In this document: positions 1 through 13,863 of the stretch, piece after piece | Numbering within the stretch: position 1 is the first letter of the stretch | Layout: the number at the start of each line of letters is the position of its first letter | Source of the DNA: Hypomesus transpacificus | Lineage: Eukaryota; Chordata; Actinopteri; Osmeriformes; Osmeridae | Reading direction: 5' to 3' | Length of the DNA: 64,000 bases | Assembly (NCBI RefSeq): GCF_021917145.1 | Contig: NC_061082.1 | Coordinates: 19,462,413-19,526,412, forward strand | Position numbers and translations under genes: made by a program | The notes under the pieces: generated by a model | Told to the model about the DNA's origin: nothing | Seen by the model: only the letters and a program-made list of their open reading frames with translations | The model's database searches: none

Positions 1-781
1 GTAGGTACTGTAGGATACATATGATGAACCTGGGAAGGACCGTCTCTGACATGAGAAGTAAGTCACGTGGCACCGACGGAACATTCTCCCCTGTTCTTAA
101 CCGATGCCTTCTGCAAAACCTGCCAGGAAACAGCAGACAGATCCCCATTTGTCAGTTCAAACCAACACTTTAAAATGATGTTATGGTAGAGCATTTAAAA
201 TCTCACAAAAACAAAAAAAACATATTCATACATTGGATTGCTATGAGGTCCAGGCCAATATCTTTGATCAGGCTACAGAATGGGTAACTCCCATAGAATA
301 AATTTGGTGCGTTGTATAGTTAACTGATCTGTTAGACCGGAGCGTGCTTCCAACCCCTAGGTGCCTATACGAGCTCTAAGCAATAATTGTGGTCATTCAT
401 GGTATAAGCCACCTGACCTCAGCATTTGTTTAACGATAAACCCAACAACTGCAAGCATACAAACATTGACTGTAATATGCATTAACAACTAGAGTTTTTG
501 TTTGTGTATGAATACCTAGCTAGATCAAAATGATTGCTAGCCTTGCTAATTACTGCGGATAGGCTAACTGGCTAGCTAGCCAGGACCTGTCAAACGGTAC
601 TGTTTCAGGGATTGTAAATAACTCACACGTTGGCTAAACAGATTGACACATGCTCCTATATATGCCAACTTACGTTACAAGAACGCTGCAAAAAGTTTGT
701 GGCTCATTACTTAGCTTGTTGTATTGTTATTAGGTAAGTTAGCTTAGCTAGCAGCCTAGCTAGCTAGCACTGAGGACTTAC
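1..781 (-). other. ubr3: Start of ubr3 intron 1
   Basis: This stretch follows the splice donor of ubr3 exon 1 on the minus strand, so it is the beginning of intron 1; the rest of the gene lies outside the window. I see no second ubr3 exon and no other gene here. Between about 536 and 770 there are many CTAG/GCTAGC palindromes, a feature that recurs near other gene 5' ends in this window. Confidence 0.7.
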
Positions 782-1215
782 CCACTTTCTCGCATGACAT
801 TACTGTCTCCACAGTCACAGGCCCCACCAGCCTGGCTTCTGAACATATTGAAATCATGGCCCGTATGATCACCGTTGTTAAAGCATTCTGCGCAGAGTGA
901 CATGCACGGTGATATGCCACAGGTCCGACAGCGATATGCCACAAAATTGGCTGTCCAAACCAAGCCACAGAGAGTAGCGTTGTCATAGGACCGGACCGTT
1001 TTGCAGAACTCTTCGAACCCTTCTCCTCCTGCTATTAGACATTTACACCAGTCCAGAGCCTCTGTGTCGGCCGCTGGCTTTTCAGGATTAAGAACACAAT
1101 CAAGTAGCTCCTGAAGCTGTCGGACACCAGAGCTATTGTCAGTCCGATTAAGGTCTGCCTTTAAATGGGCAGCAGTAGCTTTCTTGTCCCGGCGTAGCAG
1201 CGACGCCGCCATCAT
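782..1215 (-). CDS. ubr3: E3 ubiquitin-protein ligase UBR3, first coding exon (partial gene)
   Basis: UBR3 is an N-recognin-family RING E3 ubiquitin ligase. Only exon 1 is inside the window; the remainder continues off the left edge. The exon encodes an N-terminal helical stretch (LDWCKCLIAGGEGFEEFC) followed by the Cys/His-rich UBR-box zinc finger: CRTCGISPCMSLCAECF, then GDHTGHDF, then GGACDCGD. Family knowledge says the UBR box binds destabilising N-termini in UBR1/2, while UBR3 is thought not to bind classical N-degrons. The start is the ATG pair at 1215/1212 (MMAASLLRRDKK), because upstream codons in frame lack an ATG. The exon ends after RESG at a consensus donor gtaagt (776-781). The neighbouring mettl5 and ssb support the assignment by synteny. 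A transposon begins only about 170 bp upstream of the ATG. Confidence 0.93.
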
Positions 1216-1382
1216 GCACTCTTGCTTGTTGTCCACAAATTTATTTTTGTTGTCTTGTTGCTACGTTCTCGGGGATTCTCGCGATACCTGTCAAAGCGAT
1301 TGTTACAGACTTCCAATTTCGGGGTTCGGAGTATCAGTGGTTCAGATGTCTTCAGCTAACGTCCATGGTCTGTGCCTTGCTG
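1216..1382 (-). promoter_or_regulatory. ubr3: Probable ubr3 5' UTR and core promoter region
   Basis: About 167 bp separate the ubr3 start codon from the edge of a transposable element. The stretch contains CG dinucleotides (for example the ttctcgcgata region around 1275-1285), as expected for a housekeeping promoter. No TATA box was recognised. The transcription start cannot be placed from sequence alone and may lie inside or beyond the transposon. Confidence 0.4.
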
Positions 1383-2764
1383 CTATGGAGGATTATAGGG
1401 GCCAAAACTAAATAAATAAATACTTGGATAAATACATAATTATATAACACAAAGCTTAAATAAATGACACAAAATATATAAATGTTACATGTATTTGTGT
1501 GTATATATATATATGTTTACGTTTTCATGTGTTTACATTTATTCATTTATACTTACATTTATTCATTTATACTTAGATTTATTTATTTATACTTACATTT
1601 ATTTATTTATACTGGCATTTATGTATTTATACTTACATTTATGTATTTATACTTACATTTATCCACGGTGAAACTTCCTGCAGCAAAATAAATCTGTCGT
1701 CCCCCCGTCACCAAGTCAGGGGGCGGGTCAAAGCCTCTGATTGGTGAATGAACAGTATTACACACCAGGCAGGCTCAACCAGTCGATCAAGCTCTCTTCA
1801 AGCTAGAGGGATCCTCTATCGCCTCACTCTACAGCTGCTAGGGATGTGCGACACTGCACGATGTGGTATAGATCCGATACCAAGGAGTAAATACAGGGCC
1901 AGTATTGCCAATACCGATACTTTGGGCTTAGAAAAGCAGTGGAGGGGCAAAGTGAGTTTGAGCGAAGTTAGACGGTGTTTGCACAACCACTATGATGTAA
2001 AGGGAGTTGTGTACTCAGTGTGGAATGAAACTTAAGTATCGATCTTATCACGCTATCAATCAGGCTATTGATACCAACGTTGGTATCGATAGTTGCCGGG
2101 TTTCCCAACCCGGCCACTGTCGGTCTTAAGATCGATATGCCCACCCCTATGCTGTATCATCTCCCTGAGGATCGTGAACACATTTTCATTGACGTCTGTG
2201 TCAGTTAGGGCCAATATCATTCCTATAATTTCAGCGAAGCTCTCAATATGATGTAAAAAAAAAGTGAACTGGCAGGTGCCTCCATCTCTTCAGTTTCCGC
2301 CAACATTTCGACCACTGTAGCATTCAATATTTCATTCATTGAATCCGCACAAGGTGCTGCCACCTTGGAATAGTCAAAAGCAGTCGATTGAAGTTGAACC
2401 ACCAATCAGAGGCTTTGACCCGCCCCCTGACTTTGTGACGGGGGGACGACAGATTTACTTTGCTGCAGGAAGTTTCACCGTGGATAAATGTAAGTATAAA
2501 TACATACATGTAAGTATAAATAAATGTAAGTATAAATAAATAAATGTAAGCATAAATGAATAAATGTAAGTAGAAATGAATAAATGTAAGTATAACCTAA
2601 ATGAATAAATGTAAACACATGAAAACGTAAACATATATATATATACACACAAATACATGTAATATTTATATATTTTGTGTCATTTATTTAAGCTTTGTGT
2701 TATATAATTATTTATTTATCCAAGTATTTATTTATTTAGTTTTGGCCCCTATAATCCTCCATAG
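1383..2764. mobile_element. Non-autonomous DNA transposon with about 365 bp terminal inverted repeats
   Basis: The left end (CTATGGAGGATTATAGGGGC) is matched in inverse at the right end, and the inverted match continues inward for about 365 bp (1383-1747 against 2398-2764). It includes an AT-rich segment of AAATAAATGTAAGTAT-like repeats and a GC-rich block around 1680-1745 mirrored at 2400-2465. A TA dinucleotide at each edge is compatible with a TA target duplication, but it is embedded in the palindrome and is not proof. No transposase is present. The middle (1748-2397) carries a second probable insertion. I cannot name the superfamily. The element sits just upstream of ubr3. Confidence 0.85.
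1839..2149. mobile_element. Probable nested hAT-like non-autonomous element
   Basis: Inside the larger element lies a segment that starts TAGGGATGTGC and ends GCCCACCCCTA, imperfect inverted ends of the kind seen in vertebrate hAT MITEs. It contains repeated GATACC/GGTATC motifs typical of such elements. No clean 8 bp target duplication was found, so the call rests on the ends only. Confidence 0.45.
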
Positions 2765-3298
2765 ATGTCATGTGTTGTTGTGAACAATGCAACTAGTGGA
2801 GGCGGTAAGGTGCTCAGTGTTGCCAGATTGGAAATGCCGAAGTATCGCAGCTACCATTTGGAGGATATGATCGTGCATCTGGCAACACTTCTTGCTCGCG
2901 CAAGAAGGTGGGACGTAAGGGAGATACACTTGTTAAAACTTGTAAGGGCGTAATTAATAGTTTGTTAAAGACATGTAGGTTATATGGTATGGTGGTCAAG
3001 ACCCAGAGAAACACAAACATTCATGAGACGAACCCCCAGACGTTTTTGGAATCCCTGCCGGACGCATTTTTAGGTCTTGAAAAGAGGACATGTCCGGGTA
3101 AAAGAGGACGTCTGGTCACCCTATATGTGTTAAAAAACAAGTTAAGTATTTAATTTGCAATTTCCGCATTAAAACTATGACATGAACTAAACTATGAACG
3201 CGGTCAGAATTTAAATGGTGAACTATGAACGTGAACGATTCATATTGACTTGTATGAACTGAATTTTGAACGAGTTCATGAGAGGTATGAACGTGCAC
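2765..3298. other. Intergenic, no gene recognised
   Basis: Short open frames occur but none shows recognisable domains or good coding character. Partial repeats of the words CATGAAC/TATGAAC appear around 3180-3290, possibly old repeat debris. Confidence 0.5.
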
Positions 3299-3814
3299 AA
3301 CACTGTCCTCCCCTCTTCCCCTCCTCCCCTTCCCCTCCTCTCCTCCCTCTCCTCCTCTCCTTCCCCTCCTCTCCTCCCTCTCCTCTCCTCCTCTCCTCCC
3401 CTCTTCCCCTCCTCTCCTCCCTTTCCTCCCCTCTTCCCCTCCTCTCCCCCTCCTCCCTCTCCTCTCCTCCCTTCTTCCCCTCCTCTGCTCTCTTCCTCCC
3501 CTCTCCTCCCCTCTTTCCATCCTCATTCACCTCTGCTCTCCTTCTAACCTCCCTCTCCTCCTCCCAAGAAAGATGGAGGGATGGGGGCATATCAGGGGAA
3601 AGGAGATGAGGGATGATGGAGGGAGGGATTTGGGGGAGAGAGGTAGCATGTGAGGGAGGGAGAACAGAATGAGAGAATGAAAAGAAGAGAGGGAGAGTGG
3701 AAGAGAGGAATGGAGGGGTAGACAGAGAGCAGGGTAGAGAGGTTGGAACAGAAATAGAGATAAAGAGAAAGGGAGTGAGAGCAAGGGAGCGAGAGAGAGA
3801 GGGGGGGGGGGGGG
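3299..3814. repeat. Polypyrimidine tract followed by polypurine tract
   Basis: From about 3299 to 3550 the plus strand is almost purely C/T (units like CCTCTCCTCC), and from about 3566 to 3814 almost purely A/G (GAGAG and GGAGGG units), ending in a run of G at about 3802-3814. This strand-asymmetric low complexity could form triplex (H-DNA) structures, which is inference. Open frames here are artefacts of composition. Confidence 0.85.
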
Positions 3815-3886
3815 CAGGAAGAGGGAGACATTCTAATGTGAAAGATGATGATCAGTAATATATTGTGTCTTGGTCTCCCCCATCAG

Positions 3887-4422
3887 ATGCCTGTGAGCTC
3901 ACATTGGACCCAAACACAGCAAACAGACGCCTCTCTCTGTCTGAGGAGAACAGAAAGGTGACAAGGAGGAAAGAGAAGCAGCTGTATCCTGATCACCCAG
4001 AGAGATTTGACTACTGGCCACATGTGCTGTGTAGAGAGGGTCTGTCTGGGCGCTGTTACTGGGAGGCAGAGTGGAGTGGAGAAGAGGTTCATATAGCAGT
4101 GACATATAAAGGAATCAGCAGGAGAGGAAGAGGTTATGACTGTGTGCTTGGAGACAATAACAACTCCTGGAGTCTGAAGTGTAGTGATTACAGACACACT
4201 GCCTGGCACAATAATGAGAGAACTGACATACATGTCCCCCCCTCCAGCCCCCACAGAGTAGGAGTGTATCTGGACTGGCTGGCCGGCACTCTGTCCTTCT
4301 ACACAGTCTCCTCTGACACACTGACCCACCTGCACACATTCCAAAGCACATTCACCGAGCCCCTCTATCCTGGGTTCAGGGTTGAGTTCGACTCCTCAGT
4401 GTCCCTGTGTCAGGTTGAATAG
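3887..4422 (+). CDS. PRY-SPRY (B30.2) domain terminal exon, isolated
   Basis: This exon follows a strong acceptor (ccccatcag at 3878-3886) and encodes a complete B30.2 domain of about 178 residues with a stop at 4420-4422. Recognisable landmarks in order are the PRY part (CELTLDPNTANRRLSLSE), the YW..EAEW segment, WSLKC, VGVYLDW, GTLSFY and EPLYPGFRV. In fish, such single-exon B30.2 domains usually form the last exon of TRIM/finTRIM or NLRC-type immune receptor genes, where the domain reads pathogen or host ligands. No RING, B-box, NACHT or LRR exon was seen upstream within the window: the 5' side is a low-complexity tract and a transposon. It may be the 3' end of a gene with distant exons, a gene broken by rearrangement, or an orphan exon. 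Confidence 0.75.
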
Positions 4423-6407
4423 CCCACACACACTCTCACACACTGTGCTCATATAGATGTCATTGAATATTGAACTGTATACAATTGGAATTGATATCCC
4501 AGAGTGTTTGTAAATATATGTGTGTGTAGAATGTTTGTTTTGTTTTAATTGTTGACAAACAACAATCCTGTCTTTGATCTCAGTTCTATTGAATGTGATG
4601 AACTAAATAGAACTGGGTCTTCAGGGGAGGGGAGGGGGTGTAGCAGAGCCAACAGACACCACGTACCATCACACCTTTTACCTGCCCCCCACAAGGAGAA
4701 AGGGGGTTTCCCCTCCGTTCTTGTCAGGAGAAGCTTCAAAGCTTCTGGCCCAGCATGGGGTCAGAAACAGAGGCCAGTATGGGGTCAGGAACAGAGGTCA
4801 CACGGCCCACAGTATTCTCTGTATCCAGACAAAGGATCTCTAAGGAAGAACTTTCTTTTCTGGATTTACAAACATATTCTCAAGGACTACATCGCTCATG
4901 GACACTATTTCAATGACAGGAGTTGATGTGTTAAAATGTGTGCTTTTCTCGCTTAGAACGTTGTTAATTGATGTTTGATTATAACTTGCCTTCAGGTCAG
5001 GACGTTAGTCAACTTTATATCCAAAATAATTGTATCATACTAACAAAACCATTTATGAATGTTGTATTGTTACATTTCGTATATGCATTTTGTATTCAAG
5101 TATAAGCAATCCATGAACATTTGAGAGAACTGAACCAGCATCAGCACTCCCATGTGAAACCCCATCGTACAATCACCCCCGCTTGTTCGTAGGAGTCAAA
5201 CTGAAGTGAACGAGTCATTTCTATCCTATTCCTCTCATCCTGCACATTCACTGAGCACCCGGAACTTTGATGAAAGATTCTTTTGTTCTATTTGAGTTGG
5301 ACGATAATGAAACCATTGACTCTACCCTTCTTCAAGCTGACCAAAGTAACTGCGATTGCTATATTTCTTACTTGTGAACATTGGCATATTTTGGTTGAAT
5401 TCGTTATGTTTGATTTTAGTTGGCAAATGATTTAACCTAACTTATGTTAGGATAGTTATCATATAGCCTATTATTGTTCTAAAGAAGCTATCTCTCTCTC
5501 CCTCCCCACGCGCTCTCAACCTACCTTTGTGTATTCCGTTCTCATCATAGTTTAGGACCTACTGTATACTGTTCAACTCACACTCAACTAATCCATAACT
5601 TCTCTGGTATTTGTTTATTAATTATTACATTTTCTTAAATCATTGTGTATAAAACTCGCATATCCCTCACGTTATCTGATCTGCTCTACTTTCATAGAAT
5701 TCACTACTTAAGATTAGACTGATTATTACGAAGGCTATTATTCAATAAGGTTTCCTCAGTCCCTTTAAACCAATACTGGGGTGGTGTCCCATTAACTAAA
5801 TACTTTATTATAATAGATTAAGTATTCCTAATCTTAAACGTGTATACCTCGCTACACATCCCCATCCCCACCAAATGAAGCATCGTCATGCAGCCCGTCC
5901 ATCCACCGTAGAGGTTCACCACCAGCAGCTGAAGAGAAGGAACGCTGGATCCTCCACACAAAGACAACAGTTTTTTTTGTCAGATTACAGTTGAATTTAT
6001 ATTTGATACTTATATATAATAGAGCATAGAATAAAATAATGAAATGAATCACAGAATACGTACATTGCATAAGTATTTTGACCGGGGAGAAGACAGAACC
6101 CTGTGTGAGTGTATGAAAGGTCTGCAGTATGAATCAAGGATTTACTCATGTTTAGTAGTTGCATGATGCAGCAATGCAAGGGCAGCATGATCTAGACTTC
6201 TACTCTTCATGTAGGCAAACTGGAGTTGATCTGCCAGGTTCTAGACTGTCTCTTGTAGTTACAAAAGTATCAGACATTCAAAACTCTTCATCACCACTGA
6301 TGTAAGAGCTATAGGTCAGTAGTCATTGGGAAATCTGGGTCTGCTTTGGAACAAGGCAGATGTCAGAGGTCTTCCACATAAGTGGAACTGTGTGTTCCTC
6401 CGAAGAC
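4423..6407. other. Intergenic, no gene recognised
   Basis: Downstream of the B30.2 exon the sequence is mostly AT-rich. I saw no open frame with a known domain, no convincing exon and no RNA gene. A transposon begins at its right edge. Confidence 0.5.
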
Positions 6408-7514
6408 CTGGGGTCTCATTTATAAAACTATGCGTTGGATTCTTACTAAAAGTGTACGTACGCCCAAAAGCCTAAAATGGCGTACGCACACAAAAATTCA
6501 GATTAATAAAACTGTGCGTACGCACACCTGTACGCAACGTTCCCTTCATAAATCACAGATTACCCAAAAGTGTGCGTACGTGAATCTGCATTTTACCCCG
6601 CCCTGAACACACCCATTTTCAACCAAAAATGGTCAATGCAAAGCACCTCTTGAACGCTGATCCAGTATATTAATAATCCTGGCATGCGATTGTTTTTAAC
6701 GGTGAATCATGGCGCATGACAACTTTTCAGACACTGTTAGCCTATTGGCGGAGGCCCGAAAACCACAGTATTTGGTGGCCAGTGGATCGCCAATAAAAAC
6801 AGTGCGAGTGGTTTCAACTGTTCCAGTGATACCGCGAGTCGGGATAAAAATTGGAAACAAAAGTGTTTTGTTATGAACAGTAATTATGGACTGATAACGA
6901 GGACGTATAGTGTCGCGATTGCACGGGAGCTTAACGACTTTATTTCCAGTTTTTGACATATGATGATAAATGCACAATAATACAAAATATATTTAGTTAT
7001 ACATTGTGTTCTGCAGTTATCCTTAAGGTAGGATATGTGATGTTATCCTGTATTCCATGCAGTCGGGGAATCTCCCCCTACTGCACTCCCGTAGTGGACA
7101 ATCTGATGGTGAAACAGCGCTGAATTTTGAAATTGAGACATTTCAAATTTGAGTTGGATTGTACAATGTTTTTATGGAACAATTATCACTCAGTACAAGC
7201 GCTAATAACACTGCTGGATTTAATTTTCATGATAATGATGAAATCGAGTGAAAATCTTATATTACGAGTAGAATCGTTCTTCCCACATTTACTTTAAGCT
7301 GTCTGTCTGACTACAGTATGGTCATCTGCGTCGCCAATTCCAACTGTTTCGAAAATGTGCGTAGGCCTACGGGAGGGTCAGAATTTGCGTGGAGGACCGC
7401 ACATTCTACCGTCAAGTTCGTTTTTTATAAATCACAACCTTTGCGTGGAAAGTGGCGTACGCATATTTTCAGCCCCGTTTTGTGCGTACGCAAGCTTTAT
7501 AAATGAGACCCCAG
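6408..7514. mobile_element. 1.1 kb non-autonomous DNA transposon with GTACGC-rich ends
   Basis: The left end CTGGGGTCTCATTTATAAA is matched in inverse at the right end (TTTATAAATGAGACCCCAG). Both subterminal regions are full of the palindrome-like words GTGCGTACG and GCGTACGCA (6450-6580 and 7355-7495), which may be transposase binding sites. The interior has no recognisable transposase. The architecture resembles PIF/Harbinger-like or similar fish MITEs, but I could not define the target duplication, so the superfamily is left open. Confidence 0.75.
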
Positions 7515-10167
<2,653 letters not shown>

Positions 10168-10260
10168 AACTTCCAGTGGAATGGATTTAGTTCATTTTAG
10201 GCTTTTTCAATGTTCCTTTTCTATCAAGTTATTTTGAGTGATGTTTTTTGTATCTGCAAT

Positions 10261-12632
10261 CTAAGATCCATTTTCAGTTTTGACCACCTTTGCAGCTGGG
10301 GTGTGGCCGTCTGCGCCCTCCAGCGCTCGCTTTTTGGGGCTTGGAGCTCCTGGGAAAGATCAATCAAATAAAGTCAGATGAGACATTCTACACACACACA
10401 CAATGTATTGATTGACTTGCAAATATTTCAGTCCAAGGTCACTGTTCTTTATGCAGATATGTAATAAACTGAAAAACGTCTCAAGTTACCATCATCATCG
10501 TTATCGCTGTCGAACACGGTCTTCTTGCCTTTGAACTGAGATTTATTTTGATCTCGTCCACCCCTGTCCCTGTCCCTCCGGCCTCCTCCTCTCCCTCCTC
10601 CTCCTCGGCCACCTGATCTACCTCTGCCACCTGACAAGACATTCAAAAGGATAAGCGCCCAATATCTAATCCTGCATTACACAATTCAAAAATGGAGTGA
10701 TCCAAAATGTGATAAATCCCCTAAAACGTTACGTCTATAGACACAATAGAGCATCCGATACTGAAATGAGCTGCATCTTGTCAACATGTGCAGTACCTCT
10801 GCCTCTGCCTCTCTTATTGAAGGTTTCTTGCTGGTCTTGGATCATCTTCTTCAGTAGTTCTTTCTCAGCATCGCCCTCTTCCACAACTTCCCACGCAACA
10901 TCTTGGTCCTTCAGTTGCAAGGTCCCTCCATTTGCCTCTGTAGCCTTAGTAAGAGCTTCTTTAGCACTGGCTCTGAAGAGGATGGTACCCTTTGGAATAA
11001 GGAAGACGTGTCATTTTCTTTTTGCAGACAAAAATATGCTTTAGAAACAGATGGTTAGTTCAGGTAATACCTCTTTAGCACCCCTGGAAAAGTCAATCCA
11101 TTTGATTTGACCATGTCCTGAGAACAATTCATGAAAATCGGATCTCGACACAAACTCAAGCGCCCCAGAGAATTTCAGCAAGCATCCAGTCTGCTCATCC
11201 AGAGATTTCTACAAAACAAGAAGGTAATAAGGAATGATGGATAAGTAACCATGTAGGTCGAGGCCGTTCACAAAATATAAAAGAGTTTTGTTTTAAGTGG
11301 TATACTGTATGCATCTTAATTAAAGTCGAGTAAAACAATTACATATTTATTGACAAGTGAAAAATCCCCAAGGAGAGGAACAGAAAAGGTAATAGTGTCA
11401 ACAGAATAACATATTTCTTACCATTTCCTCTTTATCTACTTGTATTTGTTTTTCATCCTTGTCCCTATAAAACACAACAGCAAGTATTTATTCTGATCCT
11501 TGATTACAATTTAATTTTTCTGTGTGCTCGGTACTTACTGTTTAGCTTTAGCTGCCTTGTTAGATTTCCATTCAATTTTCTTCTTTGCATGGTAGTCCGG
11601 TCTGGAATGTCAAAAACAGAATGATTTAAACTGTCAGCTTTGCAAACCATAATGCAGTAGTACATCCATTGGAATCTACTTCAACAATGTAATCTTGATT
11701 GTCGCTCTACTTTATGGCTAACCCACCTCAACATAATGAGCATTTCATTGTCATTAAAGGTTTTGATGTCTGTTCGTTCAATGAACTGCTTTGCTGATTC
11801 TTCTGTGTCAAAGGTCAAGAAGACAGAGCCCTAAAATGCAATAACATGTTTTGATTATTAATTAGTTCCATGTAAATATTTACCTTCATGAAATGTGCTT
11901 CCTATCAACATTACCTTGAACTTCTTATCCAGAGTCCTCCTCATCTGGTAGTTCTCTATGTTGCCCTTGCCGTTCAGCCACACCTGAATATCATCAAGGG
12001 TTGTGTCCAGTGGAAAACCTTTCTAGAGAATGACAAACAATGATATCATGAAGAGGAATGTGTATACATTCTTGTCGATTATTTGTTGATTCACTTTGAC
12101 TAACTTACAAGGTAGACCGATCTGTGCTTCAGAGCATCTTTGTATTGATCATCCACTTCCGGTAGAGGTTTGCTTGGAAGCCTCCTCAGTTTAGTCTTGT
12201 CCTCACTCATTTCCAAAAGACCCGATTTTGACTTGCGCAAGGATTCAATGATGACTTTGGTATCTGTTGTTAAACACTTTAATCTAAAAAACAAAAACAA
12301 AGAAAAAGAAGGTATTAAGAGATGGGATGGATCAACAAGCTACTGAAATCTAAAGAAATGGTACCAAATAGAACTTTGTATACCTGTTAAACTTGAGCAT
12401 TGTCTCAAAGGGAACCCAGCCATCATCAAGCTGCAGCTGTTCTTTCAGAAACTTGTCGCGGGGAAGGTTGTGATTGCCAAAGTAGTACTGTCAAGAGAAA
12501 TAAACACGTTAAATGATGCTGCATTTCATATGGTGCTTAATACAATGTCATCATTTATAGGCATGAAATTAGTACCTCAATCTGACGAGCAACCTTAATC
12601 TCAAGGGGAGACATTTCTTGATTGTCTTCCAT
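10261..12632 (-). CDS. ssb: Lupus La protein homologue (SSB small RNA binding exonuclease protection factor La)
   Basis: La binds the 3' UUU-OH ends of RNA polymerase III transcripts and protects and chaperones them in the nucleus. Eleven coding exons close in frame to 404 residues: 12576-12632, 12384-12487, 12109-12283, 11915-12022, 11727-11830, 11539-11601, 11422-11464, 11071-11208, 10797-10989, 10490-10630 and 10261-10349. In order these give the La motif ([17 protein letters not shown], then [14 protein letters not shown]), RRM1 (SVYLKGFP then KGSVFLTFD), the C-terminal xRRM ([10 protein letters not shown] then GTILFRA), an RGG/basic stretch ([16 protein letters not shown]) and an acidic, basic tail ending KVVKTENGS. 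The size is near the 408 residues of human La. The start is the only ATG in the first coding exon, which has an upstream acceptor, so a non-coding first exon exists. Confidence 0.96.
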
Positions 12633-13488
12633 GACAGTTCTGTGTGGAAAATAATCAAATTAAAGCAAAAAACTTTACTCATACAGTATTGATTTAATGA
12701 CAACTGTTAATAATAATACGTCACGTTGCAGTACTTTATTGGGGAGATCGTGCACTGCGGCCTGGGAGCCAAACCATTTCTTTACACTCAAATCCATCTA
12801 TGCCCAATAACACAGCACAACACACCGGCTGGACGGCCAACCATACTGAAAAGGGCGTTTAAACAGTCAAGTGCGTGCCTGGACCTGGTTACAGTAAAGT
12901 TTGTCCACAGCACATTTAATTACGATAGGATCTAATCAAACACTGAAGCCTCTGTGCCTAGTGCTAGGTAGCTAAATTGCCTTCTCCCATGTCTGTTAAG
13001 TGAAATGCACCTGATATTCAAATTGTTTCAGTAACACGGGTAGAGTGGTGGTCTCTAAATATAATGTAACGTCAGCTAACTACTTCCTAAAATTGAGAAA
13101 TTAAAGTCAGTGAGCTTCCACAAGTTAGGCTACTCTTAGCTAGGCTAGTAGTGCCAGCAAGCCTGGCCTGTCTAATGAGCAGGTCCGTTTTAGACAGCGC
13201 AACGCATCTTCTGAAACGTCATCTTTTCGGAGATAAGCCAACAAATACCGCTAACCATAACACATGCACTAAGACAGTGTTAGATTGCCAACTGAAGCTG
13301 TACAGCAATGTAGCTACTACCTCTGGCTTTAATTCACACTAGTTAGCTAAGCTAGTTCACTGCCGCTAGCCGCTGGTTATATGGAAGGACAGCGAATCAA
13401 CACATGTGGGGAAGTCGGCCGTGGATTTTTCAAAAGACAAACGTTAACGGCTCATCCATAGGGAAAGCATGTGTTCGGTTATACTTAC

Positions 13489-13620
13489 TGTGATGCGTTG
13501 ACTATTTGGATGAATTCGTTCGATAGCTGTCTACTTTAGAGTTGGCCACAGGACTTGCGATGAATTCTCACTTCACTCGTTTTGGCTCTATCACGCTGGT
13601 AGCAGCAAGCATGCAGAGGG
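13489..13620 (-). promoter_or_regulatory. ssb: Probable ssb non-coding first exon and promoter
   Basis: A strong donor on the minus strand (CA followed by gtaagtat, 13481-13488) precedes the coding part of ssb, whose first coding exon has an acceptor directly before the ATG. This suggests a non-coding exon ending at 13489. The transcription start is guessed near 13560-13620. The intron between contains several GCTAGC/CTAGCTAA words (12957-13375). Confidence 0.5.
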
Positions 13621-13863
13621 AGCAATGCGTGTTACGGATGGCAATCAGGTCCAAATATAGTATTACATAGCGCTTCGTTATGTCTCCAAGAAATGGCACT
13701 ATGTTGCTAGTTGTCTGTCACTAAGAAAATAAAACATACTTAGTAATATCTTTATTTACAAATCTGACACTGCAATGTACGGATCTCAATCGGAATCTAT
13801 TTTCCCAATGCATAAAACGATGCTTAGTTGAAGGTTGTTTAGTACTTTGATATCCGTGTAAAA

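Noticed and set aside
1830-2160. 8 bp target duplication for the nested hAT-like element
   Set aside because: The flanks on the two sides do not match well enough to claim it.
1482-2658. Tyr/Leu/Ile-rich frames resembling membrane proteins
   Set aside because: They are translations of AT-rich terminal inverted repeats of a transposon, and mirrored copies appear at the other end.
2765-2953. Small frame starting MSCVVVNNATSGGG as a possible THAP-like protein
   Set aside because: The required C2CH spacing and the HF motif are absent.
3250-3831. Several long open frames rich in Ser/Pro/Leu or Glu/Arg/Gly on both strands
   Set aside because: They arise from the polypyrimidine/polypurine tract and have no domain or splice support.
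6696-6977. Open frame inside the 1.1 kb element as a possible transposase
   Set aside because: No DDE motif, Myb-like or other transposase feature could be seen, and it is too short.
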